In this document: in pieces, positions 16,902 to 24,713 of the stretch
Layout: the number at the start of each line of letters is the position of its first letter
Numbering within the stretch: position 1 is the stretch's first letter
From: CALVUJ01 sp045119835
GTDB taxonomy: Bacteria; Bacillota_I; Bacilli_A; RFN20; DUOF01
Direction: 5' to 3'
Assembly: GCA_045119835.1 (NCBI GenBank)
Contig: JBGVED010000014.1
Span: 1 to 64,000, forward strand
Length of the DNA stretch: 64,000 bases
Notes under the pieces: generated by a model
Seen by the model: the letters and a program-made list of their open reading frames with translations, nothing else
Told to the model about the DNA's origin: nothing
The model's database searches: none
Made by a program: the position numbers and the translations under genes

Positions 16902-18797
16902 TTATACTTGTTTCAATAATTCATTAATATATTCAATAGAATCTACAAAAACACCCTTACCAAATTCTTTATCAAGAACAGTAAGCAATCCTTTTAATTC
17001 ATTTTTAATAAATGAAATATTTAAAGCCTCTAACTTATGCAAAATTTTTCTAGTAAGTAAGTGGTCAACTGCTTCATATTCTTCACCACCACATCCCATA
17101 TAACATGGAACAAATCTTTTTATTTGTTTCATAATACGGTTACCAAAAGAAATTTTAAAGTTAGTAATCATATATTTATCTACGTTAGCTAATTTTTGAA
17201 GTGTTTCCTCACTAATTGAATACTTAGTACATGCATCTTCAAATAATTTTTCAAAATATTCACTAGTCATTGTTATACTATCTGCATCAAACTCTGGCTC
17301 GAATGCAACAGTCTTTTTATTTAATGACATTGACATAGCACGGTCATAAACTTTATCAGTAATAAGGAAAGTAGAGTCATCATTATTAGCTGTACCTAAA
17401 AACCAAACATTTTTAGGAATCATAAATTTACCATGATCCAGTAGAATTGGGTCTCCCTCCATATTAGTATTAATAATTTCAATAATCCATTCATCACGGT
17501 TAGGCATTTCCATGATAGACAAGAAATCTGCAAAATAATACTCAATACGTGCCAAGTTCATTTCATCTAGAACCAAAATCATAGGTTCTTTATGTTTAGC
17601 ACATGTATACAACTCTTCAAGGAATGCTGATTCATTAAATCTCTTTGTAAACTCATTTAAATACCCAATAAGTTCGGATCTATCCTTCCATGATGGTTGA
17701 ACTGCGACGATAGGAGATCTACTCTTAAAGAATTTACCAAAAGCATAAGGAAGAGATGTTTTACCTGTACCTGAAATACCCTCAAGAATAGCAAAGTGAG
17801 TAGTACCCATACCAGCAAAGAATAATGCTAAAGTTCTAAAACTATAAAACAATTTAAGTTTACCAGCAGCAAAGTTTCTAAAACGCTTTACTAATTGTTC
17901 TAAAGTCATAGTTCTCTCTTCTTCACTCATCTCTGGAAACTGATAATTACGATAATCAAAATCAATTGTAATAAGTTTAGGGAATCTAGCCTTTTCAAGT
18001 ATTTCTTTAGGTAGTCTTTCTTTTCCATCGTTTTCCTCATCTACTACTTCAACTACATCAGATTCTTCAACATTTTCACTATCTTCAATATTTTCCTCTA
18101 CAACAGGATTAACAGGAATAGGATATCCATTAGCATCAAACAAAAATCTACCTTTTTTATCAACTTTAAACTCTACAAGAGGAATAGGTTTGCCATTTTC
18201 ATCTAATATATTCTCACCATTTTCATCTTTTTTGTATTCAAGTTCAATCTCAGGAAATCCATTTTTACCAAATTTAGGACGACCTTTTTTATCAACTTTA
18301 AATTTAAATCCAACCAATTTGTTATCTTCTGGATTATTAATAGACTCTTCAGCTCTTTTTCTTGCATTTTCAAGATTTTTCAAATCCTCTTTGGTTGGAG
18401 CATAACCAAGTTCAGCAACTTTTAAAGACAATAGTTGACTTCTTTCATCCATCAAATCTATCACTCTATTATTTAATGTTTCTATTTCTCTTAATAAAAC
18501 AATCTTATCTTTAACTTTTCTTCTAGCAATATAACTTCTTTTTGTCAATCTAACAATACCATAAACAATACCTGCAATTATAGCAAGAAGAAGCAATATA
18601 GAAATAACAAAAAATACCCACCCCAAAAAATCAAAATCTTGTGAGTACATGTCAAAAACTGACTTATAGTAAGAAAAATTACTTATAATTGCTCTCCACA
18701 CAGCCACCAAAAAATCCCATATCAAACCAAAAAACGCACCTACATCTTCAAAAAAGACTTTGACTAATCTTCCTAAATACTTTCCAAAAGCTGACAT
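16902..18797 (-). CDS. Membrane-anchored McrB-like AAA+ ATPase
   Basis: A 631-residue protein. An amphipathic N-terminus is followed by one transmembrane helix (about 56-84), a basic stop-transfer segment and a coiled region (95-155). A repeat-like stretch of DxNGxPIP units spans about 165-230, then an acidic linker. The AAA+ domain has Walker A GISGTGKT (340-347), the segment SWKDRSELIGYLN, Walker B ILVLDEMNLAR (407-417), sensor 1 FLGTANND and a likely arginine finger in DKVYDRA. These match the McrB branch. The start ATG directly abuts the signal peptidase stop, so translation is coupled. It probably remodels the DUF2357-like partner or an envelope substrate at the membrane; this role is inference. 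Confidence 0.85.
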   Translation of the reverse strand: MSAFGKYLGRLVKVFFEDVGAFFGLIWDFLVAVWRAIISNFSYYKSVFDMYSQDFDFLGWVFFVISILLLLAIIAGIVYGIVRLTKRSYIARRKVKDKIVLLREIETLNNRVIDLMDERSQLLSLKVAELGYAPTKEDLKNLENARKRAEESINNPEDNKLVGFKFKVDKKGRPKFGKNGFPEIELEYKKDENGENILDENGKPIPLVEFKVDKKGRFLFDANGYPIPVNPVVEENIEDSENVEESDVVEVVDEENDGKERLPKEILEKARFPKLITIDFDYRNYQFPEMSEEERTMTLEQLVKRFRNFAAGKLKLFYSFRTLALFFAGMGTTHFAILEGISGTGKTSLPYAFGKFFKSRSPIVAVQPSWKDRSELIGYLNEFTKRFNESAFLEELYTCAKHKEPMILVLDEMNLARIEYYFADFLSIMEMPNRDEWIIEIINTNMEGDPILLDHGKFMIPKNVWFLGTANNDDSTFLITDKVYDRAMSMSLNKKTVAFEPEFDADSITMTSEYFEKLFEDACTKYSISEETLQKLANVDKYMITNFKISFGNRIMKQIKRFVPCYMGCGGEEYEAVDHLLTRKILHKLEALNISFIKNELKGLLTVLDKEFGKGVFVDSIEYINELLKQV

Positions 18798-19328
18798 TTA
18801 TACTTCCCCTCTCTTTTTTAAAACTTCTTTTACAAAATCATATATAATCAAACCACATATAAGACTAGTAGGAATAACAACCAATAAAATATATCCCAAA
18901 ACGGTACTAGCAAAATTTACTATATGACCTATAAGTGGCACTCTAAACCCTTTATATATACCAATAATTTGTTTAATTTCAATGTAATCATTATCTTGAT
19001 AATTGTTGTTTACACCCTTAGTAAAATACCTATAACTATCGCCATCTTTTACCTTTTTTACAATTTCATGAGTAATAATACTACCATCTTCAATCATAAA
19101 ACTAACTATATCCTTCTCATTACATTCCCCATTAATCCTATAAACTGCTATCAAATCTCCATTTTTTATAACAGGATGCATACTTTTACCTTCTACCGCT
19201 AACAAGGAATAATTTCCAATCTTTGTAACTCCACTATTTTTAGAAAAAAAGCAAAAAGATATAAAAACAAGAAATATAGCAACAACAACGCCAAACAAAC
19301 AATTAAAAATAAAATTATTTTTTCTCAT
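18798..19328 (-). CDS. sipW: SipW-type (ER-like) signal peptidase I
   Basis: A 176-residue membrane peptidase. It has an N-terminal helix (about 10-28), the catalytic Ser49 in EGKSMHPVIKNGD and His87 in IITHEIVKK where classical bacterial enzymes use Lys, which is the Ser-His arrangement of SipW and archaeal or ER enzymes. A C-terminal transmembrane segment follows (about 140-165). In Bacillus, SipW processes TasA and TapA. The two secreted genes just upstream in the same operon are the obvious substrates (inference). Confidence 0.88.
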   Translation of the reverse strand: MRKNNFIFNCLFGVVVAIFLVFISFCFFSKNSGVTKIGNYSLLAVEGKSMHPVIKNGDLIAVYRINGECNEKDIVSFMIEDGSIITHEIVKKVKDGDSYRYFTKGVNNNYQDNDYIEIKQIIGIYKGFRVPLIGHIVNFASTVLGYILLVVIPTSLICGLIIYDFVKEVLKKRGEV

Positions 19329-19344
19329 ATTATCCCTCTAATCG

Positions 19345-20145
19345 CTAATCATTAACACCACCACTCTCTACATTAACAGCAAGAAATCTAAGGTTAATTC
19401 TTAATATAGCATTGAAAATATCTATATCGCAATTAACATCTTCACTCTCTAACCAAATATAAATATCCATTTTACTAACTTTATTAGCTGTAGTTTCTAG
19501 CAAAACAACATCATCTTCTACTCCACCTGTATCTCCTAATTCAGTAAAAGTATTATACGTTAAACCACTAACATAGGATTCATCAGTTTTTTCGCTAAAT
19601 GAATAAACATTAGCAGTAAGTGGCGTATAACTTATCTCAATACCAGAACCAGTAGGAATCTCTCGTGTTGAATATGACAAGAAACCTATTCTAAGTGATT
19701 CAACCATTTTTTTTATATCATCTTGAGTAAAAATTCCATTTTCAACTTCAATCGTATCAATTACAGTACCAGAAGTAGATCCTGCTAAATATATATCCAT
19801 ATCATTGCTACCAGAAAAATACAAAGTAAACTTAAGATAATTATTTACATTAGCTGGATTTTCGCCTTCTAATAGAGAAATACTATTTTCCATAACTTGT
19901 CCTTTTACCGGCTTTAAAACAACACTGCTAGATGAAGGAACTAATTCAGAAAATGAAATATTATCTTTAAATGTACCTGGATTGCCAGTTGTAGAAATCA
20001 TCATATTTTCTTGTGTAGCAACACTAAATTGCAAATTATCAACTTTAGGATTATATTGTTTACTAAACCCCGCATATGTAACACTAGATAAGGCAACCAA
20101 TGAAACAACACTCAAAACAAATAAAAAAAATAATTTTCTTTTCAT
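19345..20145 (-). CDS. Secreted CalY/TasA-like protein
   Basis: A 266-residue exported protein. The signal peptide ends SVTYAGFSKQY, with likely cleavage after TYA. The mature part is predicted mostly beta, and near its C-terminus has DIYIWLESEDVNCDIDIF followed by a beta strand. The pattern IW-x3-DV-x-C recurs in the upstream gene and in many SipW-linked camelysin/TasA-type proteins of Firmicutes. This suggests an extracellular fibre or surface subunit. Exact family membership is inferred from motif and context, not from a search. Confidence 0.7.
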   Translation of the reverse strand: MKRKLFFLFVLSVVSLVALSSVTYAGFSKQYNPKVDNLQFSVATQENMMISTTGNPGTFKDNISFSELVPSSSSVVLKPVKGQVMENSISLLEGENPANVNNYLKFTLYFSGSNDMDIYLAGSTSGTVIDTIEVENGIFTQDDIKKMVESLRIGFLSYSTREIPTGSGIEISYTPLTANVYSFSEKTDESYVSGLTYNTFTELGDTGGVEDDVVLLETTANKVSKMDIYIWLESEDVNCDIDIFNAILRINLRFLAVNVESGGVND

Positions 20146-20156
20146 ACTTTCACCCC

Positions 20157-20813
20157 TTATACAATGCCCAAAACACTAAATGACATAGAAAGGGTAATAG
20201 ATCCACCAATCTTGTCATTTGTACAATCAACATCATCTGTGTCTACCCAAATTACAATAGTATACTTAGTATAAGCATCAGGCTCAAAATCAGTAATTGT
20301 CTCAGTAACTATATATTTATCACTTTCAAAAGCTTTAGTTCCGTTTTCTGCCTCACCAGTACTAGAATTTTTCTTTGCATATGTAGCCAAACTATCATTA
20401 GTATATAATCTAACCCTTATAGCTTCATCCAAATGATTACTTGTATTTTCTATTTCAAACTTCATAGTATAATCAAGCTTTTCAATTCCACTATTAAACA
20501 AATAAAAAGTATATGCAATATAATTAGTACCACTACTATCACCATCAATTAAATCGGAATATTTAGGTAAATTATCTTCCTTAATATCCCAAGCATTATT
20601 AATAGCAGGTCCATATAATTTTCCTTTTGGATCATTTAAAGATTTTGACTCTGATAAAGACAAACACTTTGTAGCACTAGATCTATCTACAAAAATTGTT
20701 AAGTTACCACTACGACTAGTAGTAATACCAATTATTATTAAAAAAAACAAACAGCAAATAATAACAGATAGTAAAATAGGTCGTATCTTTTTCCAATAAT
20801 AACGTTTACTCAC
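20157..20813 (-). CDS. Secreted or anchored CalY/TasA-like protein, first gene of operon
   Basis: A 218-residue protein with one N-terminal hydrophobic segment (about 12-30) after a basic start. The end, VIWVDTDDVDCTNDKIGG then a beta strand, matches the motif of the next gene. No clean A-x-A site is visible, so it may stay anchored, as a TapA-like accessory might. Translation starts at the GTG at 20813, with GGAGG eight bases upstream. A promoter and a perfect Spo0A box lie upstream. The next gene starts 12 bases after its stop. Confidence 0.68.
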   Translation of the reverse strand: MSKRYYWKKIRPILLSVIICCLFFLIIIGITTSRSGNLTIFVDRSSATKCLSLSESKSLNDPKGKLYGPAINNAWDIKEDNLPKYSDLIDGDSSGTNYIAYTFYLFNSGIEKLDYTMKFEIENTSNHLDEAIRVRLYTNDSLATYAKKNSSTGEAENGTKAFESDKYIVTETITDFEPDAYTKYTIVIWVDTDDVDCTNDKIGGSITLSMSFSVLGIV

Positions 20814-20845
20814 CTACTACACCTCCATTATACTCATATAATATC

Positions 20846-20874
20846 AATATACTTTTTATATAAAAAATAATCAA
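20846..20874 (-). promoter_or_regulatory. Promoter of the secretion/AAA+ operon
   Basis: TTGATT (20869-20874), a 17-base spacer and TATATT (20846-20851). Transcription would start about 25 bases before the GTG start. Confidence 0.55.
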
Positions 20875-20910
20875 TAACTACGCCCTTCTTTTTTAAAAAA
20901 GTAGGTCTTT

Positions 20911-20919
20911 TTTGTCGAA
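20911..20919 (+). promoter_or_regulatory. Perfect Spo0A box upstream of the secretion/AAA+ operon
   Basis: TTTGTCGAA matches the Spo0A consensus TTTGTCRAA at every position. It lies 37 bases upstream of the -35 element, near -76, where an activator could act. Spo0A itself is encoded in this window. Confidence 0.55.
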
Positions 20920-21014
20920 AAAGCACCTAATAAATGAATATACAAATACAATTATTGGAAGCTGTAATAAAAACCCATAATTATTAAAAATATTTATCTA
21001 ATAATTTAATAAAA

Positions 21015-21036
21015 CAAAAAGAAGGTTACCCTTCTT
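21015..21036 (-). terminator. Intrinsic terminator after the LtaS-type gene
   Basis: AAGAAGG, loop GTAA, CCTTCTT, then a short T run on the minus strand. Confidence 0.75.
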
Positions 21037-21043
21037 TCTACTA

Positions 21044-23020
21044 CTAATTAGACAGTTCAACAATAATTTGATTAAACATATTATAATTATAAATATATTC
21101 AATATATTTTAATTTTTTCAAAATAATTTCACTAGCAACTCTAACTTTCTCCAACTCTTCTTCATAATTATCTAACTCTGTATAAATTAAATCATAACCA
21201 TTAATGGTATAAATTTTATCATTGAAAATACCACCTTGCAATGAAAAGAAAATATTATTAGCATCATAGTTTTCTTCAAAAAACACTGAAGTTGCTAAAT
21301 ATAAATTAGAATTAAAATCATATCCAAATAAATCTAATAAAGTTGGAACTATATTGTAAGTTGAGACAAATTTCTCAATATGAGCACTTTCACTACTTAG
21401 AATACCATTTTTCTCTTTGTATGCATTCGTTAAATCCTTATCGCAAATAATAAGCGGAGTTCTAAAAATATAAGGCTTGTAGTATTCACCACCTACTGAA
21501 TTATAAATTAAATAGCTAATCTCGTCATAATAAGCATTATGATCGCCATACAAAACAATTACGGTTTCATCTCTTAACCCCTTGTTTTCTAGTTCTTCAA
21601 GAAGCATACCTATCGCAGCATCTAAATCCATAGCCATCGCCTTATAATATATAAAACTATCTTCTGCATCACTACCCTCTAAAGGATTAACCCATAAGCC
21701 ATTATCTAAAGCATAATTAATTTTTTGATAATAACCCTTATTTTTTAACTTTTTGATATTCTTATCACTATCATTATATGGCCCGTGAGTAGACAAAGTA
21801 GTAAAGAAACTATAAAACTTTGACTCGCCTTCAGGAACCATATAATGTAACGCTCTTTCCATTGTCTCTGAATCAATAGAAAAATCTCCCCAACTATACA
21901 ACTTTTCATCTGCATATAACTCCTCAAAGAAATAACTTCTATCAAAGCCTAGTTGAGGCATTAATTGACCTCTTTTATAATATTTATGAGTATTAGGATG
22001 AACATATGTTTTAATATAATCATCTCCCAAATATTTTAAAATTGAATTACTAAATCCATAATCAACATCATTAAGATCTAAAGTATTAGTAATAGGATAA
22101 CTTCCTGTTATACCTAACATTTCAGAAACATTAGTTTTATTTTTTGAATAATGATTAGAAAAAGTAACATTGTTTTTTGCCAAATTATAAATATTTGGGG
22201 TCAAATATTCATCAACAGCAAACCATTGAAAAGATTCCATCATAATCATAACGACATTTTTATCTTCCAACAAACCAAAATACTCACTGCGATTGTATTG
22301 ACCTTTACTCAAATAACTATTAACTTCAGAAACAATTTCAGGACTAGCCTTAGATTCAGAAAAGAATATTTTTTGAGCTTCTTTTGTATAAAAGCCCCAT
22401 GTTCCAAAATTTTTTAATCCCTCAACCTTTAAATTAAGTGAAGACCATAAATAACTATCACTAAACACATCATTTGCATCTTGACTTTTAATAGAAGCAA
22501 CTTGAAATGCATAAGTAGAAGTAAACACAACCAATATACAAGAAATCCAAATTAATTTTCTCTTTAAATATTCCCAATAATTTCTAGAATCTTCTATTTT
22601 AGTTAGAATCTCTTTTTTAATAAGAAAAACATTTAATAATATATATCCAACAAAAATACCTACAAACAATAAAATTCTTCCAATATTGAAAAAATCAAAT
22701 TCAAAAACCCTAATAGCCTCTCCAAACAACTTAAAATATAAAACAGAAAACACATCACCACAATTATCATACATAATACAATTACCTAAATTCAAAATAC
22801 ACTGTATACCCAAAACAATACTCAAATATATTAACGAACCCTTATTGGATGGTATAAAAAATATAATACTACCCAAAAGTGTCATCGTACAAATATTAAA
22901 TAAAACATATTTAGGTATTAATCCAACTTTTATATAAAAAAACATAGCGACTTCCAAAATTAACGAAAACACTAAAAATATACCTATCATTAAAAATTTA
23001 TTACGTAAACTTTTTTGCAT
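21044..23020 (-). CDS. LtaS-family lipoteichoic acid synthase or phosphoglycerol transferase
   Basis: A 658-residue sulfatase-fold membrane enzyme that would transfer glycerol-phosphate from phosphatidylglycerol. About five N-terminal transmembrane helices are followed by an extracellular catalytic domain with the metal Glu in IMMESFQWF, the nucleophile Thr in NKTNVSEML, the His in STHGPY and the Asp-His pair in LYGDHNAYY. The ATG at 23020 (MQKSLRNK) is preferred because of an upstream GGAG. It follows the small gene at 23093-23446 and has its own terminator. Paralogues may act in other phosphoglycerol transfers. Confidence 0.88.
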   Translation of the reverse strand: MQKSLRNKFLMIGIFLVFSLILEVAMFFYIKVGLIPKYVLFNICTMTLLGSIIFFIPSNKGSLIYLSIVLGIQCILNLGNCIMYDNCGDVFSVLYFKLFGEAIRVFEFDFFNIGRILLFVGIFVGYILLNVFLIKKEILTKIEDSRNYWEYLKRKLIWISCILVVFTSTYAFQVASIKSQDANDVFSDSYLWSSLNLKVEGLKNFGTWGFYTKEAQKIFFSESKASPEIVSEVNSYLSKGQYNRSEYFGLLEDKNVVMIMMESFQWFAVDEYLTPNIYNLAKNNVTFSNHYSKNKTNVSEMLGITGSYPITNTLDLNDVDYGFSNSILKYLGDDYIKTYVHPNTHKYYKRGQLMPQLGFDRSYFFEELYADEKLYSWGDFSIDSETMERALHYMVPEGESKFYSFFTTLSTHGPYNDSDKNIKKLKNKGYYQKINYALDNGLWVNPLEGSDAEDSFIYYKAMAMDLDAAIGMLLEELENKGLRDETVIVLYGDHNAYYDEISYLIYNSVGGEYYKPYIFRTPLIICDKDLTNAYKEKNGILSSESAHIEKFVSTYNIVPTLLDLFGYDFNSNLYLATSVFFEENYDANNIFFSLQGGIFNDKIYTINGYDLIYTELDNYEEELEKVRVASEIILKKLKYIEYIYNYNMFNQIIVELSN

Positions 23021-23092
23021 ACAAAAACCAACTCCACAACGACAATTATAATAACACAATATAATTAAAAATAAAACTATTAACCAAAAACA

Positions 23093-23446
23093 TTACATTA
23101 AATTGTTATTTTTCAAAATTTTTTCTATATTAGAAATTTTATTCAAAACCATTATAAAATCATTATTATTTTTATTATTCGTTCTATTTTCGTTTTTAAA
23201 TTGTAGAAGAAACCCTTGCTGTGCAGCAATTAAAAATGTATTACTCGCAATGGTAGAAAATATACTACCAATAACAGTTCTCTCTTGTATAGTAAAAGAT
23301 TCAGCTAATATAAGTGAAATTGCATATGTAAGCAAAGGCAACTCATATTCTTTAAAATTCAATAACCAAGAACAAAAATTCCTCACATTCTGTTGATCGA
23401 AATCATTTAAAAATTCATCTCCTGCAAAATCCATCTCTGGGTTCAT
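23093..23446 (-). CDS. Hypothetical protein, 117 residues
   Basis: A small acidic-to-neutral protein with one hydrophobic central stretch (about 37-80: ISLILAESFTIQERTVIG and onward) and an Asn-rich C-terminus. The hydrophobic part could be two short membrane helices or a buried core. A good GGTGAT site precedes the ATG. It lies 72 bases upstream of the LtaS-type gene and downstream of the dnaJ terminator, so it probably heads that unit. No family recognised. Confidence 0.6.
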   Translation of the reverse strand: MNPEMDFAGDEFLNDFDQQNVRNFCSWLLNFKEYELPLLTYAISLILAESFTIQERTVIGSIFSTIASNTFLIAAQQGFLLQFKNENRTNNKNNNDFIMVLNKISNIEKILKNNNLM

Positions 23447-23492
23447 AAAATCACCATATACAAATATATGATTAAAACAAATGAAAAATTAT

Positions 23493-23524
23493 AAAAAAAA
23501 CTTCATTGCTATATAACAATGAAG
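23493..23524 (-). terminator. Intrinsic terminator of the hrcA-grpE-dnaK-dnaJ operon
   Basis: CTTCATTG/CAATGAAG with an eight-base loop, followed by eight T on the minus strand. Confidence 0.9.
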
Positions 23525-23533
23525 CCTTATATA

Positions 23534-24658
23534 TTATTTAATAGAAAAAGCTTTTTTGAATTTTTCAAATATAGTATCACCTTGTTTAGATTCCAAAGTT
23601 TGTAATTTTTTATATAATTCCTTTTCCTCTTTAGATAATTTAGAAGGAACTTTTATATCCAAAATAACATACTCATCACCAATATTTGAACTTCTTAAAT
23701 CTTTAATTCCTTTTCCTTTAATTCTAAGTTTTTGACCGTTTTGAATACCAGAGGGAATCTCAACCTTAACATCGCCATGAATAGTAGGAACTTCAATCTT
23801 ACATCCAAGCGCTGCATCAACATAAGAAATTGGAACATTTACATAAACATCATTGTTTTGTCGTTGGAAATGCTTATGTTTAGAAACAATAATTTCTACA
23901 TATAAATCTCCATTAGGTCCTCCATTGATACCTTTTTCACCTTTTCCAGTAATTCTTAACTGTTGACCATTATTAATTCCAGCAGGAACATTAACATCAA
24001 CATTAACTTTTTTACGAATATACCCTTCGCCTTTACAATCATCACACTTAGTCTTAATTACCTTACCTTTTCCTTTACAATAAGGACATGTTGTAGTACT
24101 TTCAAAAGTTCCAAACATTGTTCTTTGTTGCGTTCTTACAGATCCACTTCCCTTACATGTTGAACATGTTTCTAATTCCGTACCATTTTTAGCACCACTA
24201 CCTTGACAAGAAGAACATCTTTCATCTACATTCAATGAAATTACTTTCTTAACACCAAAAGCAGCCTCTAAAAAGCTAATTTCCATTTGCAAATACTTAT
24301 CTTCACCTTGCATAGGGCCAGTATTTCTTGTCCTTTTTCCGCCTCCAAAAAAAGACGAAAAAATATCTCCAACATCAAAATCATTAAAGTTAAAACCACC
24401 AAAGCCTCCGCCCATATTACTACTAGCATTAGGATCAACCCCCGCATGACCATAACGATCGTATAAGTTTTTCTTTGTAGCATCACTTAAAACTTCATAA
24501 GCCTCTTGAACTTCTTTAAACTTTTCAGGAGCATCACTAGATTTATTTATGTCAGGATGATATTTTTTTGCAAGGGTACGATAGGCTTTTTTTATTGTAT
24601 CGGCATCAGCATCTTTACTAACACCAAGCACTTCATAATAATCACGTTTGTTTGCCAT
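23534..24658 (-). CDS. dnaJ: Chaperone DnaJ
   Basis: Hsp40 co-chaperone that delivers clients to DnaK and stimulates its ATPase. It has the J domain with KKYHPDINK (HPD motif), a Gly/Phe-rich region (FGGFNFNDF), four zinc repeats (CSSCQGSG, CSTCKGSG, CPYCKGKG, CDDCKGEG) and the two C-terminal beta domains. At 374 residues it is a full-length type I DnaJ. It follows dnaK with a 55-base gap holding two overlapping hairpins. Confidence 0.98.
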   Translation of the reverse strand: MANKRDYYEVLGVSKDADADTIKKAYRTLAKKYHPDINKSSDAPEKFKEVQEAYEVLSDATKKNLYDRYGHAGVDPNASSNMGGGFGGFNFNDFDVGDIFSSFFGGGKRTRNTGPMQGEDKYLQMEISFLEAAFGVKKVISLNVDERCSSCQGSGAKNGTELETCSTCKGSGSVRTQQRTMFGTFESTTTCPYCKGKGKVIKTKCDDCKGEGYIRKKVNVDVNVPAGINNGQQLRITGKGEKGINGGPNGDLYVEIIVSKHKHFQRQNNDVYVNVPISYVDAALGCKIEVPTIHGDVKVEIPSGIQNGQKLRIKGKGIKDLRSSNIGDEYVILDIKVPSKLSKEEKELYKKLQTLESKQGDTIFEKFKKAFSIK

Positions 24659-24672
24659 TTACTTACCCCTTT

Positions 24673-24706
24673 CCCTTATACAAAAGTATAAGGGCTAAAT
24701 GCCCTT
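24673..24706 (-). other. Two mutually exclusive hairpins between dnaK and dnaJ
   Basis: CCCTTATAC/GTATAAGGG (24673-24694) and AAGGGC/GCCCTT (24690-24706) share bases 24690-24694, so only one can form. Neither is followed by a T run. They sit just before the dnaJ ribosome-binding site and could tune processing or dnaJ translation. Confidence 0.55.
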
Positions 24707-24713
24707 AATACTC

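Noticed and set aside
15225..18797. Classical McrBC restriction system
   Set aside because: The ATPase is membrane-anchored, the partner shows no nuclease motif, there is no DNA-reading N-terminal domain or methyltransferase, and the genes are fused into an export operon.
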